Assembly (NCBI GenBank): GCA_048887165.1
Contig: JBHLJZ010000002.1
Location: 1-64,000 of the forward strand
Direction: 5' to 3'
Source of the DNA: SOKP01 sp048887165
Lineage (GTDB): Archaea; Asgardarchaeota; Lokiarchaeia; Sigyniarchaeales; SOKP01
DNA: 64,000 nucleotides
The position numbers and the translations under genes are program-made. Positions within the stretch are counted from its first letter, which is position 1. Every line of letters starts with the position of its first letter. Positions 36,411-46,046 of this stretch are shown in pieces. A model generated the notes under the pieces. The model had not been told where the DNA came from and ran no database searches. It saw only the letters and a list, made by a program, of their open reading frames with translations.

Positions 36411-37757
36411 ATGAATCAAGAAGATATTCTTATTAGAAGTAAAAGTTCAACAAGAAAATTTTTAATATTTGGGCTGCCAAATTTAGGAACATCTATTATT
36501 ATGGGTTTTGCAGATTTTGCACTTTTTACTCTCTATAATCTAGCTTACAATATAACTCCATTTCTCGTCGGAATTGCTTTAGGACTAGGAAAATTTACTA
36601 TCGCGGCATCTCAGTTTTTCTTTGGATGGATTAGTGATGCTAAATATACAAAATGGGGAAGAAGGAAACCCTATTTAATAATTATGAGTCCAATTTTGGG
36701 TTTATCTTTTATATTTTTATTATTACCTGGTTTAATATTAGATCCTAAGGATCTCAATGCTATGTTCATTTGGTTATTATTATGGTATCAAATTTTTAAC
36801 ATATGTTATGGGGTCACTTCACCCTACGGAGCATGGATGGCAGAACAATTTGAAGTAAAGGATAGACCTAGAGCATCCCAATACCAACAATTGTTTGGTT
36901 TTGTTGGATATGCAGTTATTACTGCATTTTCAATGATTGTATTAACAGATTTTATCAATAACATAGAAGAGAATCCAAATTTTATCCCACCAGGCTTTTT
37001 TTATAGTATATTAATTTTTGGGGTTATACCAATCCTATTATTTTATTTAACTAGTTTTGTCATTTCTAAAGAACCACATTTTAAGATTGATTCAAAAATA
37101 ATATATAATCTTAAACTTATTTTAAAAAATAAGAACTTTCTATTGGCGACAGTTATGCAGGGAATCTCTAGTATTGCTACAATAATGATAGTAGAAGTAA
37201 TGTTAATATTTATTATAGAAGTTTTACAATTTAGTGATACAGATTATTATATAGCCGCTGGCATAATGATCCTTGGCATTTTATTCTTTCTCTATATTTG
37301 GAAAAGGATAATAAATAAGTTTGGAAAGAAAAAGAGTCTTTTATATATCTTTTCTTCTGCAATTATTATTCTTTCATTAACATTAATTGGCTTAATTCCA
37401 ATGCATTCATATTTTGTTTTTGGATTACTTTTTATAATTGGATTATCTGGATGTCTGGGTGGTTGGGCTTTATTTCCAGCAATTATTTATGCAGATATTG
37501 CTGAAGATGATGAAAAAAGAACAGGAGAATTAAAAGCAGGTATATATACAGGTTTTCCAAGCATAACTTTAAATATCTTTCAAGCTTTGGGGATATTTAT
37601 TATGGGTATAATATTAGAATTACCTAGAGTTGGGAATTTATCTTATTCTATTGGTTTAATACTATGGGGTCCTTTCTGTTCATTAATATTTCTCATTACT
37701 TATTTATTTACGAGAAAATTCATAAAACTTGATTTTGAATGGGAAAAGAAACAATAA
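36411..37757 (+). CDS. MFS transporter, GPH/SLC45-like sugar-cation symporter
   Basis: The 448-residue protein has twelve hydrophobic helices. The cytoplasmic loop motif WISDAKYTKWGRRKPYLI (about residues 75-92) is the hallmark of the glycoside-pentoside-hexuronide and SLC45 sugar transporters, and RTGELKAGIYTG is the second half-repeat counterpart. It likely moves a sugar or glycoside with H+ or Na+. It lies 30 bp after the lipase-like gene, so a shared substrate such as a glycolipid product is possible. Confidence 0.82.
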   Translation: MNQEDILIRSKSSTRKFLIFGLPNLGTSIIMGFADFALFTLYNLAYNITPFLVGIALGLGKFTIAASQFFFGWISDAKYTKWGRRKPYLIIMSPILGLSFIFLLLPGLILDPKDLNAMFIWLLLWYQIFNICYGVTSPYGAWMAEQFEVKDRPRASQYQQLFGFVGYAVITAFSMIVLTDFINNIEENPNFIPPGFFYSILIFGVIPILLFYLTSFVISKEPHFKIDSKIIYNLKLILKNKNFLLATVMQGISSIATIMIVEVMLIFIIEVLQFSDTDYYIAAGIMILGILFFLYIWKRIINKFGKKKSLLYIFSSAIIILSLTLIGLIPMHSYFVFGLLFIIGLSGCLGGWALFPAIIYADIAEDDEKRTGELKAGIYTGFPSITLNIFQALGIFIMGIILELPRVGNLSYSIGLILWGPFCSLIFLITYLFTRKFIKLDFEWEKKQ

Positions 37758-37811
37758 AATCTAAAATTCTTAAAGCTTCTAATAAAAAAGTGCTAGATAG
37801 AGATGTAAAAT

Positions 37812-38099
37812 CTATAAGTTAATGTGTTCCTTCATTTCTATTGATTCTTCTTCATTGAAGTAAATTTCAGCTATTAAGTCTTGAACTGTTGACATTAAGG
37901 ATATCATAATAGCAGGATTTTCTGATGTTATCTTGTAATATTGAAAAAAACGCGACTTTATAGTAAAACTTATTTGATCCCTAAAAAATTGTAAAAGCTG
38001 TTGAATTTCACTTTCGAAATCTTTACGTTTTTGAATCCATACTACTAATTTTTTCTCTTTACTTTTCTTGGCTGTTTTTATTTTTAATTTTATTATCAT
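37812..38099 (-). CDS. Small hypothetical protein
   Basis: The 95-residue protein is basic at its N-terminus (KLKIKTAKKSKEKK), with helical middle and acidic end. No motif recognised. It is last in a minus-strand series and 113 bp from the four-helix membrane protein. Function unknown. Confidence 0.5.
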   Translation of the reverse strand: MIIKLKIKTAKKSKEKKLVVWIQKRKDFESEIQQLLQFFRDQISFTIKSRFFQYYKITSENPAIMISLMSTVQDLIAEIYFNEEESIEMKEHINL

Positions 38100-38212
38100 T
38101 TCTGTTTCTACTTAAGATTCTTTGATTAAAAGGTGCTTAGGATATAATAATTATAAATATAATTATTTAAAGAAGAAGATTTTTAAAAGAAAAAATGAAA
38201 ATTTTGAAAATT

Positions 38213-38773
38213 CTAAGTTTTTTTAGATATTTTAATAATAATCAGTTTGACTATAGTGACAAATATCCATCCAAATCCAATGAACATAACAATGTATTTT
38301 ACTAATGCAAAGTATGAGTGTGTAATTGCCCAACCATCAGGAAAACCTAACGGATCTGAAAGCATCAATAAGATAAAAACATTCTCTATAGCATCACAAC
38401 TCGGTGCTATTATTGCTAAAGAAACCAGTATAAAACTAACTTTTGCCCATAATGATCCTTTTTCAAATTTGCGAGCAATTTTTAATCCAAGACTAAAAAA
38501 AATTCCGCCATAAGAAACCATAAAGCCATAATCTAATATATTCGCAAATCTATACAAATCAATATTTGCTACACTATTAAAGGTTTTAATCGCAGTACCA
38601 CTAAATGAAAGTTGACTTTCTATAAAACTCACAGGATATGAAATTAAGAATAGCCATGTAAGAAAGGGATATACTAAAAATAATAAAACAATACTAAAAA
38701 TAAGGAGATAATTCGTATTCTTTGGAGAAGGCTTTTCAACTAAAAAATCGATTACCATCCTTTTATCCTCCAT
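38213..38773 (-). CDS. Four-helix membrane protein, unknown function
   Basis: The 186-residue protein has four hydrophobic helices (about 20-45, 75-97, 105-130 and 150-178). The first extracytoplasmic loop contains a polar SQLSFSGTAIKTF segment. The start at 38773 lies four bases from the stop of the preceding TIGR04076 gene; a second ATG (38758) has a closer GGAGG site. The two genes are therefore coupled. No family recognised with confidence; similar to DUF998-type proteins only in layout. Confidence 0.55.
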   Translation of the reverse strand: MEDKRMVIDFLVEKPSPKNTNYLLIFSIVLLFLVYPFLTWLFLISYPVSFIESQLSFSGTAIKTFNSVANIDLYRFANILDYGFMVSYGGIFFSLGLKIARKFEKGSLWAKVSFILVSLAIIAPSCDAIENVFILLMLSDPLGFPDGWAITHSYFALVKYIVMFIGFGWIFVTIVKLIIIKISKKT

Positions 38774-38777
38774 TCCA

Positions 38778-39047
38778 TTACTTTCTTATCCTTTTTAATT
38801 CCATTTTCACAGCATTCATTCTATCAGGGCATTCTACTTCAACTACATCGGGATCTGAAGACCAAGGAAATGATCCCCCAAATTGAAGCGTCAAAATCAT
38901 TGGAAATATATCATGATAAAAAAAACCGCATAACCCATTCATATTATGACCAGTCAGTTCGAATTTATCACCAGTTTTGTGGCCTGCATTACAGTGACCT
39001 TTAATATCTTTAATTGTTCCAACTATTTCAAAAATCTTTTGAGCTAT
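38778..39047 (-). CDS. TIGR04076 family protein, apparent AUA start codon
   Basis: An 89-codon frame on the minus strand with stop complementing 38778-38780. The sequence has the family signature: GHCNAGHKTGDKF, GLCGFFYHDIFPM, FGGSFPW, and VECPDRMN near the C-terminus. There is no ATG, GTG or TTG between the upstream in-frame stop and the conserved N-terminus. The codon at the expected start is ATA (39045-39047), preceded by an AGAGGTGG ribosome site six bases upstream. I read this as an AUA initiator or a single-base error in an ATG. TIGR04076 proteins are small and of unknown function. It is coupled to the four-helix membrane gene. Confidence 0.65.
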   Translation of the reverse strand: MAQKIFEIVGTIKDIKGHCNAGHKTGDKFELTGHNMNGLCGFFYHDIFPMILTLQFGGSFPWSSDPDVVEVECPDRMNAVKMELKRIRK

Positions 39048-39176
39048 ATTTCTCCACCTCTTAAAAGTTTATTTTAGAAATTAGAAATTCTAAAAATAAT
39101 GTAGTATTGAGATAATAGTATAAAATAGTTTATTATTATTAAATTAAAAATATTAGGATTACTTCTAAAGAAAATT

Positions 39177-40253
39177 TTATTTTGAAAGTTCTTTTCTTAA
39201 TTCTTCTGTTACTTTCTCAACTTTCTTATCTTTTATCCAATACCTTACTTTTGAAGATTTCAAAAATTTTTGCACTTTTTGGTTGAGTTCCTGTAGGTTT
39301 TTCCGATCTTTTTCACTTAGTTGTGGAATTTTTTCTAATTTTTTTGTAACTTTCTTAACTTCTTCTTCTATTATAGGTATTTCTATTTGTTGTTTTCCTT
39401 TAATTAATCTTTCCCGTAAAATCTCTTTAATATTTTTTACCCATCCTTGAATCCATGGATAAGTTCCTTGTTTACTTGGATCAATTATCTGGATTTTTTT
39501 CCTGTTTACGACTATTAAATCATCAGGGCATGAATTTTCACATGCTCCACAATAAAAGCAATCTTCTTCATTGCAAGCTATTTTCCCATACTTAACTACA
39601 TCTTCTGCACTTTCAGGAATAAAAAAAGACTCAACTGGACAGATGTTTACACAGGCTTTACATCCTTGAGGATCACATTTGTAAAGCATATTTTTTTTTA
39701 TTATTACTTCTCCTTCAATAGGAGAATCAATGTGAAAACATTTAGTAGGGCATTCTTTTTCGATTTTATAATATTCTTTTATACTATTTCTCTCTCTAAG
39801 AGTTAAGCATAAATTACAAATTTTATTGCCCTTGTCTTCAATGCAATTTTCCATATCAATTATAAAAAATTTTCCTATTGATGGGAATTCATCTAACGAG
39901 ATTTGTCCTTCAGGTTCAATATTTTCATGGAATGCATCATTAGGACATACAACAGCACACAACATGCAGTAACAGCATTTATCATGGTCGATTAACAGTT
40001 TTGGATTGGAATCATCAATAATGTGTTGTGAGATTTCGGGAATAGGTCCGAGTTCAATAGCATCGACTGGACATACAAGTTTACATAAACTGCATCCAAT
40101 GCATTTCTTTATGTCATAGATAAGCTTTTTCTTCACATCCTTAAAGTTCCAGTTAAAAATCAATTGGTCTGGCCCTAATTCTAGACTTTTTTCTATCGTA
40201 TTTTCTATATCCTGTGATTTTTTGGAATTTGAATTTGAGCTAATCTTATTCAA
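39177..40253 (-). CDS. Polyferredoxin with several [4Fe-4S] clusters
   Basis: The 358-residue protein has at least four full cluster motifs: CIGCSLCKLVCP, CCYCMLCAVVCP, CKACVNICP and CFYCGACENSCP. A divergent fifth cysteine group (CIEDKGNKICNLC...CPTKC) lies in the middle. The C-terminal 90 residues are charged and helical (KKVTKKLEKIPQLSEK). It resembles polyferredoxins such as FwdF/MvhB that wire oxidoreductases together. It lies between the TIGR04076 protein and the HExxH gene. The electron donor and acceptor are unknown. Confidence 0.85.
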   Translation of the reverse strand: MNKISSNSNSKKSQDIENTIEKSLELGPDQLIFNWNFKDVKKKLIYDIKKCIGCSLCKLVCPVDAIELGPIPEISQHIIDDSNPKLLIDHDKCCYCMLCAVVCPNDAFHENIEPEGQISLDEFPSIGKFFIIDMENCIEDKGNKICNLCLTLRERNSIKEYYKIEKECPTKCFHIDSPIEGEVIIKKNMLYKCDPQGCKACVNICPVESFFIPESAEDVVKYGKIACNEEDCFYCGACENSCPDDLIVVNRKKIQIIDPSKQGTYPWIQGWVKNIKEILRERLIKGKQQIEIPIIEEEVKKVTKKLEKIPQLSEKDRKNLQELNQKVQKFLKSSKVRYWIKDKKVEKVTEELRKELSK

Positions 40254-40453
40254 CCATTCTATGTATATTGTTATCTAATTATCATATAATTTAATTTCAA
40301 ATAAGATTAATTATTATAGTTAGAAAGCCATCCAAAATTTTTTAAAACAAAATATCTATTTTATTACTTAAATTCTGCTGGAATGTCAACATGACATTTT
40401 TTTCTAATTCATGTAATAAAGTATTGATTTCATTAAAAATTAGATGAATGAAA

Positions 40454-40954
40454 TCAAGAAAAATAAGATTGACTCTCTCTATCGAAACCGTATACATACT
40501 CAATAGCTATTCCATCAGGTCGTCGTTCTGGAGGAATGTATGTTATCCGTAAATCTGTGATAAAGGCACCAATACCTTCTTTTGCTAAGATAATGGCAGG
40601 ATGATCAGCTTCTTTAAAAATCGCTTCACTAATTTTCAAAGTAATTGCCCTACACTTTTCTTCATCAATAATACCTAAGGAATGCACATATTCATGCAAT
40701 AAAATATGATAAGTATATGACCATACTATTTCATATGGTTGCGAATCTAGAATTAGTTTTAATGGTGTTTTATTCATTACGATTTCAGTACCAGGATGAA
40801 AATGCATCCCGCCAATAAAGCCACCACGCACTATCCCCATTTCGACTAAACCTAGGCTTAAACCTGCTCGATGGCGCCCTAATACTTTTCTTACATCTTT
40901 CTTAACCTTTTCAAAAATATTAGGAATTTCCTTTTTCAATTCTTGAAGTTTCAC
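40454..40954 (-). CDS. HExxH-motif protein, putative metalloprotease
   Basis: The 166-residue protein contains LLHEYVHSLGIIDEEKC (about residues 87-103), where HExxH plus a downstream Glu fits a zinc-metalloprotease site. Other conserved pieces are GRHRAGLSLGLVEMG and GFIGGMHFHPGTEIVMN. It is a soluble archaeal protein of unknown activity. It begins 45 bp after the wHTH gene, in line with Cdc48 and Hsp20, which suggests protein quality control (inference). Confidence 0.65.
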   Translation of the reverse strand: MKLQELKKEIPNIFEKVKKDVRKVLGRHRAGLSLGLVEMGIVRGGFIGGMHFHPGTEIVMNKTPLKLILDSQPYEIVWSYTYHILLHEYVHSLGIIDEEKCRAITLKISEAIFKEADHPAIILAKEGIGAFITDLRITYIPPERRPDGIAIEYVYGFDRESQSYFS

Positions 40955-40999
40955 ATAATACCCCGCATTAAATTATAAATTTTAATAATAAAAAAAAAA

Positions 41000-41818
41000 T
41001 TAAAAATCAAAAAACCAATCATCTTCATCTTCATGAAGAAACCCCATTAGTCTTGATAAATCTTCTAATAAGGGTCTAATGGATACAAATTTTTGAGCTC
41101 GCTCTGTCCGATCCATGTCTGAAAAGAATAAATCATCCATAAGTTTTTCTATATTAAATCTATTGAGATATCTTTCAGGATTGAAAAATAAAGTATAAAA
41201 AATTTCTTCAGTTAAGTTTATACTCTCTTTAATATGCTTTTCTTTATGTCGTCTTTCTGTTATAGTTTTAATAAGTTTTTCTCTATATTGCTTATCCATA
41301 ATATTTTTTAATTCTAGAATAAGACACTCTTTTTTATTCAAATTTTTCATTCTCTCATTCTCTAATTTTACAATATTATTATCTATATCTCTTATTTGTT
41401 CCCCTAGAAATTTCACTTTTTCATCTGGAGATTTTATTTTTGTATAATCTACTGGAAAATCAAGATCTCTGATTTTAAGATTTAAAGATTTATCTTTTAT
41501 TTCACTTGTAGAATACTTGACATTATAATAATCAGGGCTTACATCAATTCTCAATGAAATATTACTTTTTATTCTATATTTACCTCCACGTGTTTCTGAA
41601 GGATCAAGATTTTCAACTAAATTATTATCCATAAGCAATTTTAACTGGCTATGAACTGCTTGACGTGATATTCCTAAAGAATGAGCTAGCTCTGAAGCTG
41701 AATGAGGGACTTTAGCTAATTTGGATAGTATAACCCTCCTTGTAGGGTTTCCTAAAGTTTCTAATAATGTGTCTAAATTAATCATTCTTCCACTTTCATT
41801 ATTATTTTCTATCTGCAA
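41000..41818 (-). CDS. ArsR-like winged-helix regulator with coiled-coil
   Basis: The 272-residue protein begins with an ArsR-type HTH: LDTLLETLGNPTRRVILSKL, then SASELAHSLGISRQAVHSQLKLL (about residues 15-70). A beta-wing continues to about 110. A long helical coiled-coil (about 140-215) and a charged C-terminus rich in Asp and Trp follow. It is 31 bp downstream of the Cdc48 stop. It may control the Cdc48/Hsp20 operon as a stress regulator, comparable in position to heat-shock regulators such as Phr (inference). Confidence 0.8.
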   Translation of the reverse strand: MQIENNNESGRMINLDTLLETLGNPTRRVILSKLAKVPHSASELAHSLGISRQAVHSQLKLLMDNNLVENLDPSETRGGKYRIKSNISLRIDVSPDYYNVKYSTSEIKDKSLNLKIRDLDFPVDYTKIKSPDEKVKFLGEQIRDIDNNIVKLENERMKNLNKKECLILELKNIMDKQYREKLIKTITERRHKEKHIKESINLTEEIFYTLFFNPERYLNRFNIEKLMDDLFFSDMDRTERAQKFVSIRPLLEDLSRLMGFLHEDEDDWFFDF

Positions 41819-41849
41819 ACTTTAATCACTCTCACTCAATAAATTTTAA

Positions 41850-44168
41850 TTATCTATACATTTCTTCTAGATCTTTAGAAGATCTCTCTTGAGCAACCTT
41901 AGCTTTATCAGCTCCTTTTAGTATCTTTTCTGTTGCGGTATCAAATTCCTCTTTAGAAATTAATATTTTGCTAACTATTTCGGAATTTATTGTCTCTATT
42001 TTTTGTTCCAATTCATTAATCTCTTTAATGTCTGCATAGTCAATTTTTAATTTTTCTAACTTAAGATCATATTCCAAAAGTTGTTTCTTTTTCTCATTAA
42101 CAATTGGAATTGATTTTCTAATCGTTAATAACGTCGCTTCTTCGCATATAGCTTTAATATCAGCTCCAGTATAGTTTTCCAAAGCATTAGCTAAACTTTC
42201 AACATTTACATTCTTCGCCAAAGGTTTGTTTTTTAGATGTATCTTAAATATTTCTTTACGTGCTTCAAAATCTGGCATAGGTATTTCTATATGCCTACCA
42301 AATCTACCCGATCTTAATAGCGCTGGATCCAACATATCTGGTCTATTAGTTGCGGCAAGTAATATAACATCCTTTAAATCTTCTAAACCATCCATTTCAG
42401 TCAATAATTGAGAAACTACTTGCTCAGTCACTTCAGAACCTGCGAATCTACCTCTTAATCCAGCGATTGCATCGACTTCATCAAAGAATATTATACATGG
42501 GGCAGCAGAGCGTGCTTTTCTAAAAGTTTCTCTAACTGCTTTTTCACTTTCTCCAACCCACTTGGATAAAAATTCAGGACCTTTTACAGAAATAAAATTT
42601 ACTTCACTTTCATGTGCTAATGCTTTTGCTAGGAGCGTCTTTCCAGTTCCTGGAGGGCCATACAGAAGAATTCCATTAGGTGGTCTTGAATTTAAATGTT
42701 TATATAACTCAGGATATTTTAAAGGCCATTCTATTACTTCTCTTAATTGTAATTTTGCTTCTTCTAAACCTCCTACATCGTCCCAAGTTTCTGTTGGTTG
42801 AGATATTACCACTTCTCTTAACGCAGAAGGCTCAATACTATTTAATGCTGATAAAAAGTTTTCCATTTTAATCTGAAGATTATTTAAAACCTCATAAGGA
42901 ATTGGTTTATCTAAATCAATCTTAGGAAGCATTTCTCTAATTGCTAACATTGCGGCTTCTTTTGCCAAAGCTTCAATATCTGCTCCTACGAAACCATGTG
43001 TTCTTTCTGCAATTAAACGTAGATCAACATCTTCACTTAAAGGCATCCCTCGTGTATGAATAAGTAAGATTTCATAACGACCATCAGTATCGGGAACCCC
43101 AATTTCAATCTCACGATCAAATCTTCCGGGTCTTCTCAATGCTATATCGATATCATTCACTCTATTAGTTGCACCAATCACTATAAGTTCTCCTCTTCCT
43201 TCTAAACCATCCATTAGTGATAATAGTTGCGCCACAACTCTTCTTTCAACCTCTCCAGTGACTTCTCCTCTTTTGGGGGCTATAGAATCTAATTCATCTA
43301 TAAATATTATTGACGGTGCCTTTTCTCTAGCCTCATCAAACACATTTCTTAGATTCTCTTCACTTTGTCCATAGAATTTACTCATAATTTCAGGACCACT
43401 AATCGTAAAAAAATTAGCGTCAGTTTCATAGGCTACAGCCCTCGCTAATAAAGTTTTTCCAGTACCAGGTGGACCGTGTAGCAATACTCCTTTAGGTGGG
43501 CTAATCCCAATTCTTTTAAATAGCTCAGGATGTCTTATAGGTAATTCTATCATTTCTCGAATACGTTGAATTTCCTCTTCTAAGCCTCCGATATCTTCAT
43601 AACTAACCTTTGCTCTCTCTCTTTCAATAAGCTCTTTATGACTTTTTTCACTAAAGTTTATTTTTGTATCTAAATGAATTCTAACAGCTTCAACTCTTGG
43701 GTAAAAGTCCACAACAACAAGATCTACCCGCGTGAAGTTTGAATGAAAGCTTAGGATATCACCTGTCATAATAACACGATTTTCCAAGATCCTAGCTAAT
43801 TGTTGAGAATTTTTTGTTACAACTGCTTCTTTTAATCCTGCGAAGGTGACCTTTTCAGCTAATTCCGCTTCAATTCTTCTTATTGAAACCAAGTCGTCAA
43901 TATTAGCATCTAAATTTCGTCTAACAAATTGATCTAATCTAATGATTCCTGTTCCTTTATCTTCATGCCTCCCTGGGTATAGTAAGGCAGCAGTTTTAGA
44001 ATCGTTAATTGGATGAGAGATTTCAATAACATCTCCAGTTTTTAATCCTAATTTGCTAACTATATCAGGATCAATTCTTATTATACCTCGTCCAGAATCT
44101 TCTTTAAATGCATCCTTTACTCTTAATTTATTTTTATTCCCTCTGAATTCTCTTGTAAACCCACTCAT
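41850..44168 (-). CDS. cdc48: Cdc48/VAT-type AAA+ ATPase
   Basis: The 772-residue unfoldase has an N-terminal VAT-N/CDC48-N region (about 10-185) and two AAA modules. Module D1 shows GPPGTGKT near 232 and FIDELDSIAPKR; D2 shows GPPGTGKT near 506 and FFDEVDAIAG. The second-region-of-homology arginines (ATNR, RPGRFDRE, and RSGRFGR) are present. It hexamerises and pulls proteins from complexes, feeding the proteasome in archaea. The C-terminus carries an added charged helical stretch. It follows the Hsp20 gene by 49 bp and precedes the wHTH regulator by 31 bp. Confidence 0.96.
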   Translation of the reverse strand: MSGFTREFRGNKNKLRVKDAFKEDSGRGIIRIDPDIVSKLGLKTGDVIEISHPINDSKTAALLYPGRHEDKGTGIIRLDQFVRRNLDANIDDLVSIRRIEAELAEKVTFAGLKEAVVTKNSQQLARILENRVIMTGDILSFHSNFTRVDLVVVDFYPRVEAVRIHLDTKINFSEKSHKELIERERAKVSYEDIGGLEEEIQRIREMIELPIRHPELFKRIGISPPKGVLLHGPPGTGKTLLARAVAYETDANFFTISGPEIMSKFYGQSEENLRNVFDEAREKAPSIIFIDELDSIAPKRGEVTGEVERRVVAQLLSLMDGLEGRGELIVIGATNRVNDIDIALRRPGRFDREIEIGVPDTDGRYEILLIHTRGMPLSEDVDLRLIAERTHGFVGADIEALAKEAAMLAIREMLPKIDLDKPIPYEVLNNLQIKMENFLSALNSIEPSALREVVISQPTETWDDVGGLEEAKLQLREVIEWPLKYPELYKHLNSRPPNGILLYGPPGTGKTLLAKALAHESEVNFISVKGPEFLSKWVGESEKAVRETFRKARSAAPCIIFFDEVDAIAGLRGRFAGSEVTEQVVSQLLTEMDGLEDLKDVILLAATNRPDMLDPALLRSGRFGRHIEIPMPDFEARKEIFKIHLKNKPLAKNVNVESLANALENYTGADIKAICEEATLLTIRKSIPIVNEKKKQLLEYDLKLEKLKIDYADIKEINELEQKIETINSEIVSKILISKEEFDTATEKILKGADKAKVAQERSSKDLEEMYR

Positions 44169-44217
44169 ATTTTTAATCTCTTCTTTAAATATTTTTTAAT
44201 TTTATTAAGAATTTAAA

Positions 44218-44871
44218 CTAAGTTTTTTTTCTTAAAATAATAGTAGCAATACCATTATTTACTTCTAATTTATAATTTTCCATAGATGATTGAAAAGGTA
44301 AATTAATCTCTTTCAAATATCTCCTTATATCACTTTCTGCGGAGACTTTTAATTCTCTTCCATCCTCACTAAGGCTAAGAATTACATGACCTTTTTCTAT
44401 TCCAGGTAATTCCATTATAATTTCTATATCATCTTCAATAATATTTAATTCGGTAAAAGGTTCAACTAAATTAGAATGTTTATTAATTTCAGCAGAATCC
44501 AATTTAACATTATTTAAATCGATTACTTTTCTTTTATTCGCCAATTTTCCAAATCTTTTAAAGTTTGATATATTTAAATTCTTCAAATAATCTTGAAGTT
44601 TATTTTTATCAATGTCTCCTTCAATTTTTATGTCGGGTTTATCCATACCTGGCTCAAAATGGTATGAAACCTTAAATCCCTTAATATTCTTATTTTTAAG
44701 ACTCTGATTAGGATCTAAACTTGATTCTGGTAAAAATAACAAATCTATATCAAACATATCTGCATTTAATTTGAAAAATTCCTTAATCTTCTCAAAAAAA
44801 TCATCATATTCATCATAATCGTCTGACAAATAATTCACCTTTTTAATTAATTGTAAATTACCTCTTGACAA
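44218..44871 (-). CDS. Hsp20/alpha-crystallin-like chaperone
   Basis: The 217-residue protein has an acidic, coiled N-terminal region of about 130 residues. A C-terminal alpha-crystallin-like beta domain follows: EIIMELPGIEKGHVILSLS, then ADV-like SAESDIRRYLKEINLPF, and the end NNGIATIILRKK. ELPGI...(F)...L.V...NG(I/V)..(V/I).(L/I).KK is the hsp20 pattern. The closing I-x-I tail is absent. Hsp20 next to Cdc48 is a known archaeal gene pair, so a role in holding clients for Cdc48 is likely. Confidence 0.78.
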   Translation of the reverse strand: MSRGNLQLIKKVNYLSDDYDEYDDFFEKIKEFFKLNADMFDIDLLFLPESSLDPNQSLKNKNIKGFKVSYHFEPGMDKPDIKIEGDIDKNKLQDYLKNLNISNFKRFGKLANKRKVIDLNNVKLDSAEINKHSNLVEPFTELNIIEDDIEIIMELPGIEKGHVILSLSEDGRELKVSAESDIRRYLKEINLPFQSSMENYKLEVNNGIATIILRKKT

Positions 44872-44932
44872 TTATTGCATGCTAAACTAAATATAAATAC
44901 TTATCGTTTTTAAAAAATAAGAGTATAAGGGG

Positions 44933-46009
44933 CTAAATACCATTTTTCTTAAAATTATTTTTTGCTTTATCAACTATATTATAAGTTCTACGTAACAATT
45001 CAAATGCAACCTGAGGAATACGCCATCCTCCTAATCCGCAATCAGGGCCAACATATCTTAATCTTTCGCTGTACATATTCAATGCATCGTAAAGATTTTT
45101 CTTGATTTTATCTTCAGAATCAATTAAACTCATCATTCCATTGTAAGTTTTTAAGTAATCCCAAGAACTTCCCGAATCTATAGCTTCGGCTATAATGTTA
45201 TCTACATTTGTTCGGGTTATTCCTACACGAATAAATTTATCATATTGATCTAATAGTCTTTTTGAAATTTTGTTTGTTTTATCTGCTGCATATTCACATG
45301 TAATAACTTGTAAATTTTTAGCTTTAAGTGGAATATCAGCCCGTTTCAAACTATGAATGTGTATTTGGGTTGTAATTTCTTTCTTATTAATACCTTCTAG
45401 GCATGTATCAAATATTTTAACTAAATCAATATCATTAATGTTGGCTAAATCTATAAACCCAAAAGAGGGCTCGTCTATAGAAATTATTGAAGTTTTAAAA
45501 TATTTATTTGAAATTACAGAATTTTTTAAAAAAGAATTAATCGATTTAGCAAAATTTAATGCAATATCTTGATATATTGTGAACTTATGTTTTTTAACAT
45601 ATAATTCAACTGGACCAGTTATGCACAACTTAACTTTTAAGGAGCCTCCTGTTTCTTCATAATTTTCTTTAGCAAATTTTTCGAGAACAAACATTTCAGA
45701 GATATAAGCTTTTTCTGGATTGATTAAATCAGGTTCGATTTCATAGTCAGAAATAGGCTTTAAAAATTGTTCATTCATTTCCATTAATTGGGGATAATTT
45801 ATGATTTGAATTCCTGAATTCAATTTTAATTTGAAAGTTTCAATCAAGGGATTAATATAATAAATTTGAATACCCTTATTTGAAAAAATGTCAACTTTAT
45901 TCGCAAATGCTTTATAGGCTATCCAATAAAATTGGTTAAACTTTTCTTTATTAATATTCTCAGGTAGAGGAAAACTACCTACATCATCTAATTCGGGAAA
46001 TTCACTCAT
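44933..46009 (-). CDS. Cobalamin-independent methionine synthase-like protein (MetE C-terminal domain family)
   Basis: The 358-residue TIM barrel begins with DVGSFPLP and ends with PDCGLGGWRIPQVAFELL, both typical of MetE-type core methionine synthases. The domain would methylate homocysteine with a methyl donor other than triglutamyl-THF. Zinc ligands in the family are HxC, Glu and Cys. Here the expected HxC reads HIH (in TTQIHIHSL), Glu is in CEYAAD and Cys in PDCG, so one ligand appears changed. It stands 61 bp upstream of the Hsp20 gene (transcription order), with the methylase gene 37 bp further up, so a loose co-transcript is possible. Confidence 0.82.
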   Translation of the reverse strand: MSEFPELDDVGSFPLPENINKEKFNQFYWIAYKAFANKVDIFSNKGIQIYYINPLIETFKLKLNSGIQIINYPQLMEMNEQFLKPISDYEIEPDLINPEKAYISEMFVLEKFAKENYEETGGSLKVKLCITGPVELYVKKHKFTIYQDIALNFAKSINSFLKNSVISNKYFKTSIISIDEPSFGFIDLANINDIDLVKIFDTCLEGINKKEITTQIHIHSLKRADIPLKAKNLQVITCEYAADKTNKISKRLLDQYDKFIRVGITRTNVDNIIAEAIDSGSSWDYLKTYNGMMSLIDSEDKIKKNLYDALNMYSERLRYVGPDCGLGGWRIPQVAFELLRRTYNIVDKAKNNFKKNGI

Positions 46010-46046
46010 TTTTAAATTAATTTTGGATTCTAAGATTATTTTTAAA

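Noticed and set aside
36411..37757. MFS carrier as a drug exporter
   Set aside because: The GRRKP-type loop motif and SDAKYTKWG segment match the GPH/SLC45 sugar carriers better than drug:H+ antiporters.
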